A stretch of DNA of 9,832 nucleotides, from the NCBI GenBank assembly GCA_021730835.1, contig JAKFYP010000054.1, forward strand, positions 1 to 9,832, given 5' to 3'. The position numbers and the translations under genes are program-made. Source of the stretch: Alphaproteobacteria bacterium. GTDB lineage: Bacteria > Pseudomonadota > Alphaproteobacteria > Rickettsiales > UBA998. Position 1 is the first letter of the stretch, and every line of letters begins with the position of its first letter. This document shows positions 1 through 6,158 of the stretch, piece after piece. Under the pieces are notes generated by a model. It saw nothing but the letters and a program-made list of their open reading frames with translations, searched no databases and was not told where the DNA came from.

Positions 1-300
1 GGAGGAAGTCGTGGTCGTGGCAGTCTCCTTAATCGGGCGTGACCAGATCACATTGCCTGCGATGCGCACCGTGCCGTAGATCAGCGGGATCATCTTGCCG
101 TAAGTGGAGACCTGCACCGAGAGATCGGCCAGCCTCGGGCCTTCCACCCGGCGTGTCGGCGTGCCGAATACGGCATCGTCAATCAATCCGCCGACCGCAC
201 CGCCAAGGCTGCGGCCAATCGCCGCGCCGACCACCGGCCCGACCACCGGTAGCGCTCCGCCAATCGCCGCCCCGGCTGAACTTAAAATGATGGATGCCAT
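1..300 (-). CDS. Phage/GTA-like tail tip (host-specificity) protein, N-terminal part
   Basis: This is the start of a larger gene that runs off the left edge; 100 codons are visible, all open. The protein begins with a Gly/Ala-rich hydrophobic segment (about residues 8-45, MASIILSSAGAAIGG onward), then has a block containing YGKMIPLIYGTVRIAGNVIW (about residues 71-90). That layout, a glycine-rich start followed by 'G..iP.iyG..RiaG.viW', is what I know from the large tail-tip or host-specificity proteins of the Rhodobacter gene transfer agent and related siphophages (GTA TIM-barrel-like family). The ATG at 298-300 is preceded by AGGAG about seven bases upstream, a strong ribosome binding site. 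Inference: a prophage or GTA tail module lies to the left of the window. The full domain set cannot be seen, so the exact family is a judgement from the N-terminus. Confidence 0.72.
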   Translation of the reverse strand, partial: MASIILSSAGAAIGGALPVVGPVVGAAIGRSLGGAVGGLIDDAVFGTPTRRVEGPRLADLSVQVSTYGKMIPLIYGTVRIAGNVIWSRPIKETATTTTSS

Positions 301-313
301 GATTTTCTCCTGC

Positions 314-400
314 CCCCTCACCCCAACCCTCTCCCTCGTTGGGGGAGAGGGAGGATTTTGTTAGCGAATATCGTGAGTGTTACAAAATCCGGGTGAGGGG
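314..400. repeat. Three-way-junction intergenic palindromic repeat
   Basis: Three perfect stems nest here. The outer stem is CCCCTCACCC (314-323) with GGGTGAGGGG (391-400). Inside it are hairpin 1, CCCTCTCCC (327-335) with GGGAGAGGG (343-351), and hairpin 2, GGATTTTGT (353-361) with ACAAAATCC (382-390). Only three, one and zero bases are left unpaired at the junction. Similar C-rich/G-rich intergenic repeats are widespread in Proteobacteria, so this is probably a REP-like dispersed repeat. It lies just upstream of the tail gene's ribosome binding site. Confidence 0.75.
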
Positions 401-429
401 AATTTTAGATAGTGATTATTATTCTGGAC

Positions 430-445
430 TCCAGCCTTGGCTGGA
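430..445. repeat. Short REP-like hairpin (TCCAGCC/GGCTGGA)
   Basis: A perfect 7-bp inverted repeat, TCCAGCC (430-436) and GGCTGGA (439-445) with a TT loop, sits in the context 'ctggact..ggaatgacg'. This form resembles the 'ctggattcc..ggaatgacg' dispersed repeats seen in several proteobacterial genomes (from memory). It lies 30 bases after the larger repeat in the same intergenic gap. Confidence 0.5.
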
Positions 446-509
446 ATGACGTATTCACATCCAACCACCTCCCTTGCCACCCCGGAAGGTAAAAAGGCAA
501 AGAAAACCA

Positions 510-529
510 GCGCATTTCCGCGCATTTCG
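510..529. repeat. Two-copy 10-bp tandem repeat upstream of typA
   Basis: GCGCATTTCC is followed directly by GCGCATTTCG, two 10-bp units differing at the last base, about 50 bases before the typA start. It could be a regulator half-site pair or chance. I see no convincing sigma70 promoter elsewhere in the 301-581 gap. Confidence 0.35.
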
Positions 530-581
530 CTTCCCATGCCCCGAAATCCGTAGTAGGTAGCCGCGCAAAGGGGTAGGAATT

Positions 582-2408
582 ATGAAAGAAATCCGCAATA
601 TCGCCATTATCGCGCATGTCGATCACGGCAAAACCACGCTGATTGACTCGCTGCTGCGCCAGTGCGGGACGTTTCGCGCCAACCAGATCGTCGCCGAGCG
701 CGTCATGGACAATAACGATCTGGAAAAAGAGCGCGGTATCACGATTCTCGCCAAATGCACCTCGATCAAATGGCAGGATATTCGCATCAATATCATTGAT
801 ACCCCCGGCCATGCCGATTTTGGCGGCGAGGTTGAGCGGGTACTTTCGATGGCCGACGGGGTAATCCTGCTGACCGACGCGGCGGAAGGCCCCATGCCCC
901 AGACCAAATTCGTGCTTTCCAAGGCGTTGGCGCAGGGATTGTGCCCCATCGTTGTCATCAACAAGGTAGACCGCCCCGACGGCCGCCCGGATGAAGTCGT
1001 CAACGAGGTGTTCGATCTGTTCGCGGCGCTGGATGCTACCGAGGAACAGCTTGATTTTCCGATTCTTTATGCCTCAGGCCGCGACGGCTGGTGCGTGACC
1101 GACCTAAACGATCCCCGCGAAAGCCTCATCCCCCTGCTGGAGCTGATTATCCACCATGTACCCACACCTTCGGCCAATCCCGACGCGCCGTTTTCGATGC
1201 TGGTGACATTGCTGGAGGCCGATCCGTTTCTGGGCCGCATCCTGACCGGGCGGGTATTCAGCGGCATCGCGCAACTCAATATGCCGATCAAGGCGATCAA
1301 TCTCAACGGCGAAATCGTGGAGACCGGCCGCCTGACCAAGCTGCAAACTTTCAGCGGCATTGAGCGCGTGCCGGTGGATAAGGTCGTCGCCGGGGACATT
1401 ATTTCCATCGCCGGTATGGAGGAAGCCTCGGTGGCCGATACGATCGGTGATCCGTCCATCACCGAGCCGATCAAAGCCACACCGATTGATCCGCCTACGA
1501 TGGCCATTACGATCAGCGTCAACGACTCCCCTTTTGCCGGACAGGAAGGCAGCAAGGTCACCTCGCGCATGATCCGCGACCGCCTGTTCGCCGAGGCGGA
1601 AACCAACGTCGCCATCACCGTCAAAGAGAGCGAGAATAGCGATGCCTACGAAGTCGGCGGGCGCGGCGAATTACAGCTTGGCGTATTGATCGAGACCATG
1701 CGCCGTGAGGGTTTCGAGCTTTCCGTTTCCCGCCCCCGCGTGCTGCTGCGCAAGGATGAATCCGGGAAAATCCTTGAGCCAATTGAAGAAGTCGTGGTGG
1801 ACGTGGACGGTGAATATAGTGGCGTCGTGGTCGAAAAACTCAGCCAGCGCAAGGGGATCATGGCCGATATGCGCTCCTCGGGTGGCGACAAGACCCGTAT
1901 CCTGTTTCATGTTCCCTCACGCGGGCTAATCGGCTACCAGAGCGAATTCCTCACCGATACGCGGGGAACCGGCGTGCTCAACCGGATTTACCACAGCCAC
2001 GCACCGTATAAGGGCGATATCGGGGGACGCCGCAACGGCGTGCTGATTTCCACCGATCAGGGTGAAGCGGTGGCTTACGCCATTTTCAACCTTCAGGATC
2101 GCGGAGTGATGTTCATCAGGCCGCAGGATAAGGTCTACGCGGGCATGATCGTCGGCGAGCATAGCCGGGATAACGATCTGGAAATCAACGTACTCAAGGG
2201 CAAGCAACTGACCAACGTGCGGGCTTCCGGCGCGGATGAAGCGGTGCGCCTCGTGCCGCCGCGCCTTTTGACGCTGGAGGATATGATTTCCTATATCGGC
2301 GAGGATGAACTGGTGGAAGTAACGCCTAAATCGCTGCGCCTGCGCAAGCGGCAACTCGATCCCAACGAACGCAAAAAAGAATCACGGGCGAAGAAGAAAG
2401 CGGGTTAG
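582..2408 (+). CDS. typA: Translational GTPase TypA/BipA
   Basis: TypA (BipA) is a ribosome-binding translation-factor GTPase related to EF-G and LepA, linked to ribosome assembly, stress and cold adaptation. The 608-residue length is normal for the family. The G domain shows the P-loop AHVDHGKT (residues 11-18), the ERGIT switch motif (50-54), DTPGH (73-77) and NKVD (127-130). Domains II and III and the TypA-specific C-terminus follow, including the RGLIGYQSEFLTDTRGTG segment, and the chain ends in a Lys/Arg-rich tail (NERKKESRAKKKAG). The ATG at 582 is preceded by AGGGGTAGGA at suitable spacing, and the glycine-rich P-loop sits at the expected distance from it. It is followed after 71 bases by the ntrC-like gene on the same strand, but a promoter candidate in that gap suggests separate transcription. 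Confidence 0.97.
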   Translation: MKEIRNIAIIAHVDHGKTTLIDSLLRQCGTFRANQIVAERVMDNNDLEKERGITILAKCTSIKWQDIRINIIDTPGHADFGGEVERVLSMADGVILLTDAAEGPMPQTKFVLSKALAQGLCPIVVINKVDRPDGRPDEVVNEVFDLFAALDATEEQLDFPILYASGRDGWCVTDLNDPRESLIPLLELIIHHVPTPSANPDAPFSMLVTLLEADPFLGRILTGRVFSGIAQLNMPIKAINLNGEIVETGRLTKLQTFSGIERVPVDKVVAGDIISIAGMEEASVADTIGDPSITEPIKATPIDPPTMAITISVNDSPFAGQEGSKVTSRMIRDRLFAEAETNVAITVKESENSDAYEVGGRGELQLGVLIETMRREGFELSVSRPRVLLRKDESGKILEPIEEVVVDVDGEYSGVVVEKLSQRKGIMADMRSSGGDKTRILFHVPSRGLIGYQSEFLTDTRGTGVLNRIYHSHAPYKGDIGGRRNGVLISTDQGEAVAYAIFNLQDRGVMFIRPQDKVYAGMIVGEHSRDNDLEINVLKGKQLTNVRASGADEAVRLVPPRLLTLEDMISYIGEDELVEVTPKSLRLRKRQLDPNERKKESRAKKKAG

Positions 2409-2430
2409 CCCCACCTTACCACCTTACCCC

Positions 2431-2459
2431 TTGGATCGGGAAATAAAACCGGCTATGCT
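2431..2459 (+). promoter_or_regulatory. Candidate sigma70 promoter for the NtrC-type regulator
   Basis: TTGGAT (2431-2436) and TATGCT (2454-2459) are separated by 17 bases, in the 71-bp gap after typA. The -35 box matches three of six consensus bases and the -10 box four of six. Transcription would start near 2466, leaving a leader of about 14 bases before the ATG at 2480. Moderate support only. Confidence 0.35.
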
Positions 2460-2479
2460 TCGCCCCAGAGAAAAACAAT

Positions 2480-3973
2480 ATGACTCAGGCGGCAAGCAAA
2501 GCAGATACCCGCCCGCTGGTTCTGCTGGCGGACGATGACGAGAGCATCTGCGCGGTGATCCGGCAGGCGCTGGCGCGTAAAGGCTATGCCGTGCGCCAGA
2601 CGGATAACGGCTCGGAGTTGCTGGCATGGGTAAAAAAAGGCGCGGGCGATCTGGTGATTACCGATGTCCGCATGCCGGAGCTTGACGGGTTGAGCGCGCT
2701 CAGAGGCATCCGCGAGGTGCGGCCTGAATTGCCGGTGATCGTCATCAGCGCCCAGAGCACTTTTCAAACCGCCGTGGATGCCGACCGGCAAGGCGCGAAC
2801 GAATACCTGCCAAAACCCTTCGATCTTCATGAATTACTGGCCAGCGTCGCCGCCTTGCTACCGGATAGTGAAGCGCAGCCGGAGCCATCTTCTTTACCTA
2901 AAAAACCCGCCGACAGCCCGATGCCGGTAGGAAATTCCCCGGCGATGCAGACACTCTACCGCACGTTGGTGCGGCTGACTCATGTTGACCTGACCGTCCT
3001 GCTGGAAGGGGAATCGGGAACCGGCAAGGAAATGATCGCCCGGGCGCTGCATCTGCTGGGGCCGCGCCAAGACCAGCCGTTTATCGCGCTCAATATGGCG
3101 GCGATTCCCCGCGAACTGGTGGAAAGCGAGTTGTTCGGGCATGAGAAGGGAGCGTTCACCGGCGCGCATGCCAAACGCAAAGGCGCATTCGGGCAGGCAG
3201 CCGGTGGCACGTTATTCCTCGATGAAATCGGCGATATGCCGCTTGAGGCGCAATCCAAGTTGCTACGGGTGCTACAGGAGAAAGAATATATCCCGGTTGG
3301 TGGCACGCAGACTCACCGTACTGAAGCGCGTATCGTCTGCGCGACGCATCAGGATCTGGCCTATCTCTGCAAACAGGGGGGGTTCCGCGAGGATCTCTAT
3401 TATCGCCTGCATGTCGTGCCGCTGCAAATCCCTCCCTTACGCAGGCGGCAGGAAGATATCCCCCTGCTGGTTGAGCATTTTCTGCAAAAAGCGATGCAAA
3501 AAGGGCTTCCGCCCCGCGTTTTCGGTGAGGACGCAATGACCTTGCTGGCCGGTTATCACTGGCCGGGCAATGTGCGTGAACTGGAAAATCTCGTTTACCG
3601 GGCTTGCGTGCTTGCCACGCAGGATACTATCTGCCCGACCCTGCTGCGGGAGTTGCTGCATCTGGGCAAGGCGGATGACTCAGAGAAACGACAGGCGGGG
3701 ACGTTCTCCACCGGCCTTCAGGAAAGCGTCGGGCGGCATCTGCGCACCTATTTCGAGGCGCATGCACCCGGCCTTCCCCCGCCCGGCGTGCATGGGCGCG
3801 TCATCCGGCAGGTGGAGGCTCCCTTGCTGCGCCTGACGCTCGAAGCCACCGGCGGCAACCAGATCAAAGCGGCAGAGTTACTCGGCATCAACCGCAATAC
3901 ACTACGCAAAAAACTGCAAATGCTTGGGATACAGGTAGGCAGGACGGTCGAATCCGGCGATAGGAGCAAATAA
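2480..3973 (+). CDS. ntrC: NtrC-family sigma54-dependent response regulator
   Basis: This is a three-domain activator of sigma54 promoters. The receiver domain (about residues 13-125) has the acidic pocket D18-D20, phospho-acceptor D62 in TDVRMP, S90 and K112 in YLPKPF. The AAA+ domain has Walker A GESGTGKE (177-184), the sigma54-contacting GAFTGA loop (224-229) and Walker B LFLDEIGD (about 245-252). The C-terminus carries a Fis-type helix-turn-helix (about 458-482, GNQIKAAELLGINRNTLRKK) very close to NtrC proper. At 497 residues the length is typical. All catalytic motifs are intact, so it should be able to hydrolyse ATP and open sigma54 promoters, classically for nitrogen-limitation genes. 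The ribosome binding site is weak (GAGAAAAA). No ntrB sensor gene lies beside it; its partner must be elsewhere. Another NtrC-like paralogue is possible, but the Fis domain favours NtrC. Confidence 0.88.
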   Translation: MTQAASKADTRPLVLLADDDESICAVIRQALARKGYAVRQTDNGSELLAWVKKGAGDLVITDVRMPELDGLSALRGIREVRPELPVIVISAQSTFQTAVDADRQGANEYLPKPFDLHELLASVAALLPDSEAQPEPSSLPKKPADSPMPVGNSPAMQTLYRTLVRLTHVDLTVLLEGESGTGKEMIARALHLLGPRQDQPFIALNMAAIPRELVESELFGHEKGAFTGAHAKRKGAFGQAAGGTLFLDEIGDMPLEAQSKLLRVLQEKEYIPVGGTQTHRTEARIVCATHQDLAYLCKQGGFREDLYYRLHVVPLQIPPLRRRQEDIPLLVEHFLQKAMQKGLPPRVFGEDAMTLLAGYHWPGNVRELENLVYRACVLATQDTICPTLLRELLHLGKADDSEKRQAGTFSTGLQESVGRHLRTYFEAHAPGLPPPGVHGRVIRQVEAPLLRLTLEATGGNQIKAAELLGINRNTLRKKLQMLGIQVGRTVESGDRSK

Positions 3974-4044
3974 GGCATCCCCCACTTGACTAATTGGATT
4001 TTTCCGCTACTTCTGCCGGTTTCTTAATCATGTATAGATCTACC

Positions 4045-4995
4045 ATGCTCAATCTGGTCGCCGATATCGGAGGCACAAACTCCCGCTTTGCCCTGTGCAA
4101 ACCGGAGTCGCTCGCCATGATTGAGCCGCGTAAATACCCCAACCGCGAACACGGGGGGCTGGATGAGGTTATCCGGCATTACCTGAAGGATACCGACCGG
4201 CAAGCCACCCGCGCCTGTATTGCCGTCGCCGGGCCGATCCTCTCGGATCAGGTGCGCCTGACTAATATTGACTGGGCGTTTTCACAGAAGAAACTCAAGG
4301 AAGATTTCGGCTGGGAACGCCTGATCGTCACCAATGATTTCACGGCGCTGGCCATGTCCGTGCCGCACGAGCCGGCTGATAATATCCGTCAGGTCGGGGA
4401 AGGCTCTCCCCTGCCCTTCAAGCCGATCAGCGTGCTTGGGCCGGGGACGGGACTGGGTGTCTCCGGGTTGCTCTGGAGCGGCTCGCATTATGTCGCCATA
4501 CAGGGCGAAGGCGGCAACGGCGCCTTCGCCCCCGGTAATGAGATGGAGATCGAGTTGCTGCGCTATGCCATGTGCAGGCTTGATTTCGTCCGCACCGAGG
4601 ATTTCGTCAGCGGCAACGGGATGATGTTCCTGCATAAAGCGCTGGCGGCCATTGAAGGAAAACCGGAAAAATCCCTCAAGCCGAAAGAAATTACCACGCG
4701 GGCGCTGGCGGACGCATGCGGTGACTGCCGCCGCACGGTGGATATTTTTTGCGGGATGCTCGGCGCGTTCGCCGGGGATCAGGCGTTATTCCTCGGGGCG
4801 CATGGCGGGGTATATATCGGCGGCGGGGTCACGCCGCAAATGAAGCATTTAATAGATGAAAGCCCGTTTCGCACGCGTTTTGAGGCCAAAGGGCGCTTTG
4901 CCTCATTTGTGAAGCCGATACCGACTTATGTGCTGGAATCCCACAGCCGGGCAGCGCTGCTCGGCGCGGCGGCGATTCTCAATCAGATGGGGTGA
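4045..4995 (+). CDS. glk: Glucokinase (Glk family), with a His-to-Asn change in the glucose site
   Basis: Glucokinase phosphorylates glucose with ATP to glucose-6-phosphate in the cytoplasm. The protein (316 residues from this start; E. coli Glk has 321) opens with the phosphate-binding motif VADIGGTNSRFALC. It contains TNDFTALA with N97-D98, the LGPGTGLGVSG block, the EGG motif (E155) and E185 in TEDFVSG. These match E. coli N99, D100, E157 and E187 at a constant offset of two. At the position of E. coli H160 there is N158 (EGGN instead of EGGH), and the usual 'VDFAP' reads GAFAP. ATG 4045 puts the nucleotide motif about as close to the N-terminus as in the family; ATG 4030 is also possible, and neither has a clear ribosome binding site. 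It follows ntrC by 71 bases and converges on an orphan minus-strand gene across a large palindrome. Confidence 0.92.
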   Translation: MLNLVADIGGTNSRFALCKPESLAMIEPRKYPNREHGGLDEVIRHYLKDTDRQATRACIAVAGPILSDQVRLTNIDWAFSQKKLKEDFGWERLIVTNDFTALAMSVPHEPADNIRQVGEGSPLPFKPISVLGPGTGLGVSGLLWSGSHYVAIQGEGGNGAFAPGNEMEIELLRYAMCRLDFVRTEDFVSGNGMMFLHKALAAIEGKPEKSLKPKEITTRALADACGDCRRTVDIFCGMLGAFAGDQALFLGAHGGVYIGGGVTPQMKHLIDESPFRTRFEAKGRFASFVKPIPTYVLESHSRAALLGAAAILNQMG

Positions 4996-5001
4996 GACTC
5001 C

Positions 5002-5147
5002 TAACAGTTTGCGGAAAAACGTTTTGGCGAGGAGATTTTCAGGCGTTTTTGCCCGCAGAACCGGAGTGTACGTGAAGGTACATGAGGATTCGAGGACGAA
5101 AACAACGACAAAATCACCCGTCAAAATAGTTTTTCCGCAGACTGCTA
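5002..5147. repeat. 146-bp imperfect palindromic element between convergent genes
   Basis: The left end, TAACAGTTTGCGGAAAAAC (5002-5020), is the reverse complement of the right end (5129-5147) with 17 of 19 bases matching. Weaker similarity continues inward across most of both arms. The centre is another stem, TGTAC (5067-5071) with GTACA (5078-5082). The element starts seven bases after the glk stop, and its right end coincides with the stop codon of the convergent gene (5145-5147). There is no uridine tract after either end, so it is not an ordinary terminator. It resembles a dispersed palindromic element in the style of the Rickettsia RPEs, but I cannot show other copies from this window. 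Confidence 0.65.
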
Positions 5148-5669
5148 ACGGTGATGTGTTCTGCCGTCAGGTCCTTTAGTAAAGTTTTTCACAAACAAAG
5201 GATGTTGAGTGGGATTGATGGTTGCGCCCCGCATGTCGCCGGTGAGCGGATTGTTTGTAGTTACGTCCGCCACCTGAAGCGTTACACCCGCGCCATTACC
5301 CCTAAATCCTGCGGCCAGTTTTTCCAGATTGGCTGGCGACGGTTCCCGGCCCGCGAATTGCGGCTGATCTTCGATATTTTTATAGGGATCTGGGATGTTA
5401 TTCGCGGCGTTTTCATTTATTTGCGCAACATCCGCATCCAGCCTTTCCTGCGTGAATTCGGGGTTTGGGAGCGACTTCTTCCTAAACAGATCAAAAAACC
5501 CATGCACGGGTTGTTTAATGGCTGTCCCCAGCACTTCTTCACCTTTATTTACAATATTTACAACTTGCGGGCCGAGCGGCCTTCCGTTCTGACGAGGTTC
5601 GGCCTTGCCTCCTCTCCCCGCACGTTCCGGCTGTCCACCGCGTCCTTCTTCCGTATCGCCTTCCGCCAT
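5145..5669 (-). CDS. Orphan hypothetical protein, Gly/Arg/Glu-rich N-terminus
   Basis: I do not recognise this 174-residue protein. Residues 1-35 are low-complexity and charged (MAEGDTEEGRGGQPERAGRG and on). The middle has an amphipathic stretch (VHGFFDLFRKKSLPNPEF) and Asn/Pro/Gln-rich sequence. The end, rich in Asn, Thr and Gly, includes NPLTGDMRGATINPTQHPLF. There is no signal peptide and no membrane segment. AGAAGGG about 11 bases before the ATG at 5667-5669 is a fair ribosome binding site, and a promoter/operator candidate lies just upstream (5688-5706), which favours this strand over the overlapping plus-strand frame. Codon use is more mixed in the third position than in typA or aceA, consistent with transfer or recent origin. 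The stop codon lies within the end of the palindromic element, so the 3' end may have been set by that element. Confidence 0.6.
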   Translation of the reverse strand: MAEGDTEEGRGGQPERAGRGGKAEPRQNGRPLGPQVVNIVNKGEEVLGTAIKQPVHGFFDLFRKKSLPNPEFTQERLDADVAQINENAANNIPDPYKNIEDQPQFAGREPSPANLEKLAAGFRGNGAGVTLQVADVTTNNPLTGDMRGATINPTQHPLFVKNFTKGPDGRTHHR

Positions 5670-5687
5670 CGCCGGAATTCCCTTCTT

Positions 5688-5706
5688 ACTGTGAGTATAT
5701 CACAGT
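5688..5706 (-). promoter_or_regulatory. Operator-like inverted repeat over an extended -10 promoter
   Basis: ACTGTGA (5688-5694) and TCACAGT (5700-5706) form a perfect 7-bp inverted repeat with a five-base spacer. Read on the minus strand, the same bases contain TGATATACT, an extended -10 element (TGn + TATACT, five of six matches). Transcription would start about 20 bases before the orphan gene's ATG at 5669. A palindrome centred on a -10 box is the usual arrangement for a repressor operator. The halves TGTGA/TCACA recall CRP sites, but those have a six-base spacer. Confidence 0.55.
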
Positions 5707-5780
5707 CCTCATCACCGAAAACAGTACATTGAACCATTGTCACGAAATCTTCATAAAAGCCTGAAATCCGTAAGAACCTG

Positions 5781-5809
5781 TTTAAAGTCTTTTTGAAAGA
5801 TGCTATATT
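5781..5809 (+). promoter_or_regulatory. Candidate extended -10 promoter in the aceA leader region
   Basis: TTTAAA (5781-5786) and TATATT (5804-5809) are 17 bases apart, and the -10 box is preceded by TGC, giving an extended -10 (TGCTATATT). This is the best sigma70-like promoter in the 5670-6158 gap. It would start a transcript near 5816, about 340 bases before the aceA start, so it may drive aceA with a long leader or a separate small RNA. Confidence 0.5.
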
Positions 5810-5835
5810 GTGCTTCCACACACCATGGAGGCAGC

Positions 5836-5874
5836 ATGACGGGGATTTATCCAAGCGATATTTTTCATGCGTAG
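5836..5874 (+). CDS. Candidate 12-codon leader peptide upstream of aceA
   Basis: ATG at 5836 is preceded by GGAGG four bases upstream and encodes MTGIYPSDIFHA before a TAG stop. It begins about 20 bases after the predicted start of transcription from the promoter at 5781-5809, so it would be the first translated unit of the aceA leader. The peptide has no run of one amino acid that would suggest classical attenuation. It could be a genuine leader peptide, or chance: a good ribosome binding site and an ATG are the only evidence. Confidence 0.3.
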   Translation: MTGIYPSDIFHA

Positions 5875-5995
5875 GCCCTGACGCTTACATTTGCCTCCCT
5901 TGCCATCCGGCCTGAAATCCGATATGGTGCAGCGCAAGAAAATGCGAAAACATTAAGCGTATTTTAATCATATCCTGCCATAACAGGAAGTTGGA

Positions 5996-6010
5996 GCCTC
6001 TCGAAGAGGC
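5996..6010 (+). repeat. Small perfect hairpin in the aceA leader
   Basis: GCCTCT (5996-6001) and AGAGGC (6005-6010) form a perfect 6-bp stem with a CGA loop. The next bases (GTTCATTGGCTGAATTTTT) reach a T-run only 15 bases later, so it is a weak terminator at best. It may be a structural part of the long leader. Confidence 0.35.
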
Positions 6011-6075
6011 GTTCATTGGCTGAATTTTTATTATTTCTAACAAATACCGCAGAAAACAACAAAACAGGAACGTTT

Positions 6076-6083
6076 TTTGCAAA
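6076..6083 (+). promoter_or_regulatory. TTTGCAAA palindrome, possible RamB/PccR-type regulator site
   Basis: The 8-bp palindrome TTTGCAAA lies 76 bases before the aceA start and I see no other copy in the window. Members of the short-chain fatty-acyl-CoA regulator family (RamB of actinobacteria, PccR of Rhodobacter sphaeroides) are known to bind TTTGCAAA-like sites, and RamB controls aceA. The second half-site expected for PccR (another TTTGCAAA four bases away) is not present, so the call is tentative. Confidence 0.4.
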
Positions 6084-6158
6084 GCTGTAACGGGTTTTTT
6101 GTAGCCGCGAAGCGAGCGAACCCAATTAGAAAAACTATATTATTCCACGGAGGAAACC

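Noticed and set aside
104..364. Plus-strand frames across the left end (39-290, 104-364)
   Set aside because: Arg/Pro/Ser-rich translations typical of antisense shadows; the opposite strand encodes the tail protein with a strong ribosome binding site.
405..812. Minus-strand ORF of 135 residues overlapping the typA start
   Set aside because: It overlaps the well-supported typA G domain and has no recognisable domain; it is a reverse-frame shadow.
1067..1624. Minus-strand ORF of 185 residues inside typA
   Set aside because: Lies entirely within typA and its composition is that of a reverse-complement shadow.
2409..2479. Possible terminator between typA and the NtrC-type gene
   Set aside because: No hairpin followed by a T-run could be found.
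3994..4044. TTG start extending glucokinase by 17 residues
   Set aside because: Rare start codon without a ribosome binding site, and the added residues have no counterpart before the GGTN motif in the family.
5151..5732. Plus-strand ORF of 193 residues opposite the orphan gene
   Set aside because: Arg- and aromatic-rich antisense-like translation and no good ribosome binding site; the minus strand has a ribosome binding site, promoter and operator.
5558..5854. Minus-strand ORF of 98 residues
   Set aside because: Overlaps the orphan gene in another frame and ends in Arg-rich sequence; no start signals seen.
5885..6082. Minus-strand ORF of 65 residues in the aceA leader
   Set aside because: Hydrophobic and low-complexity, no ribosome binding site, in an AT-rich regulatory region.
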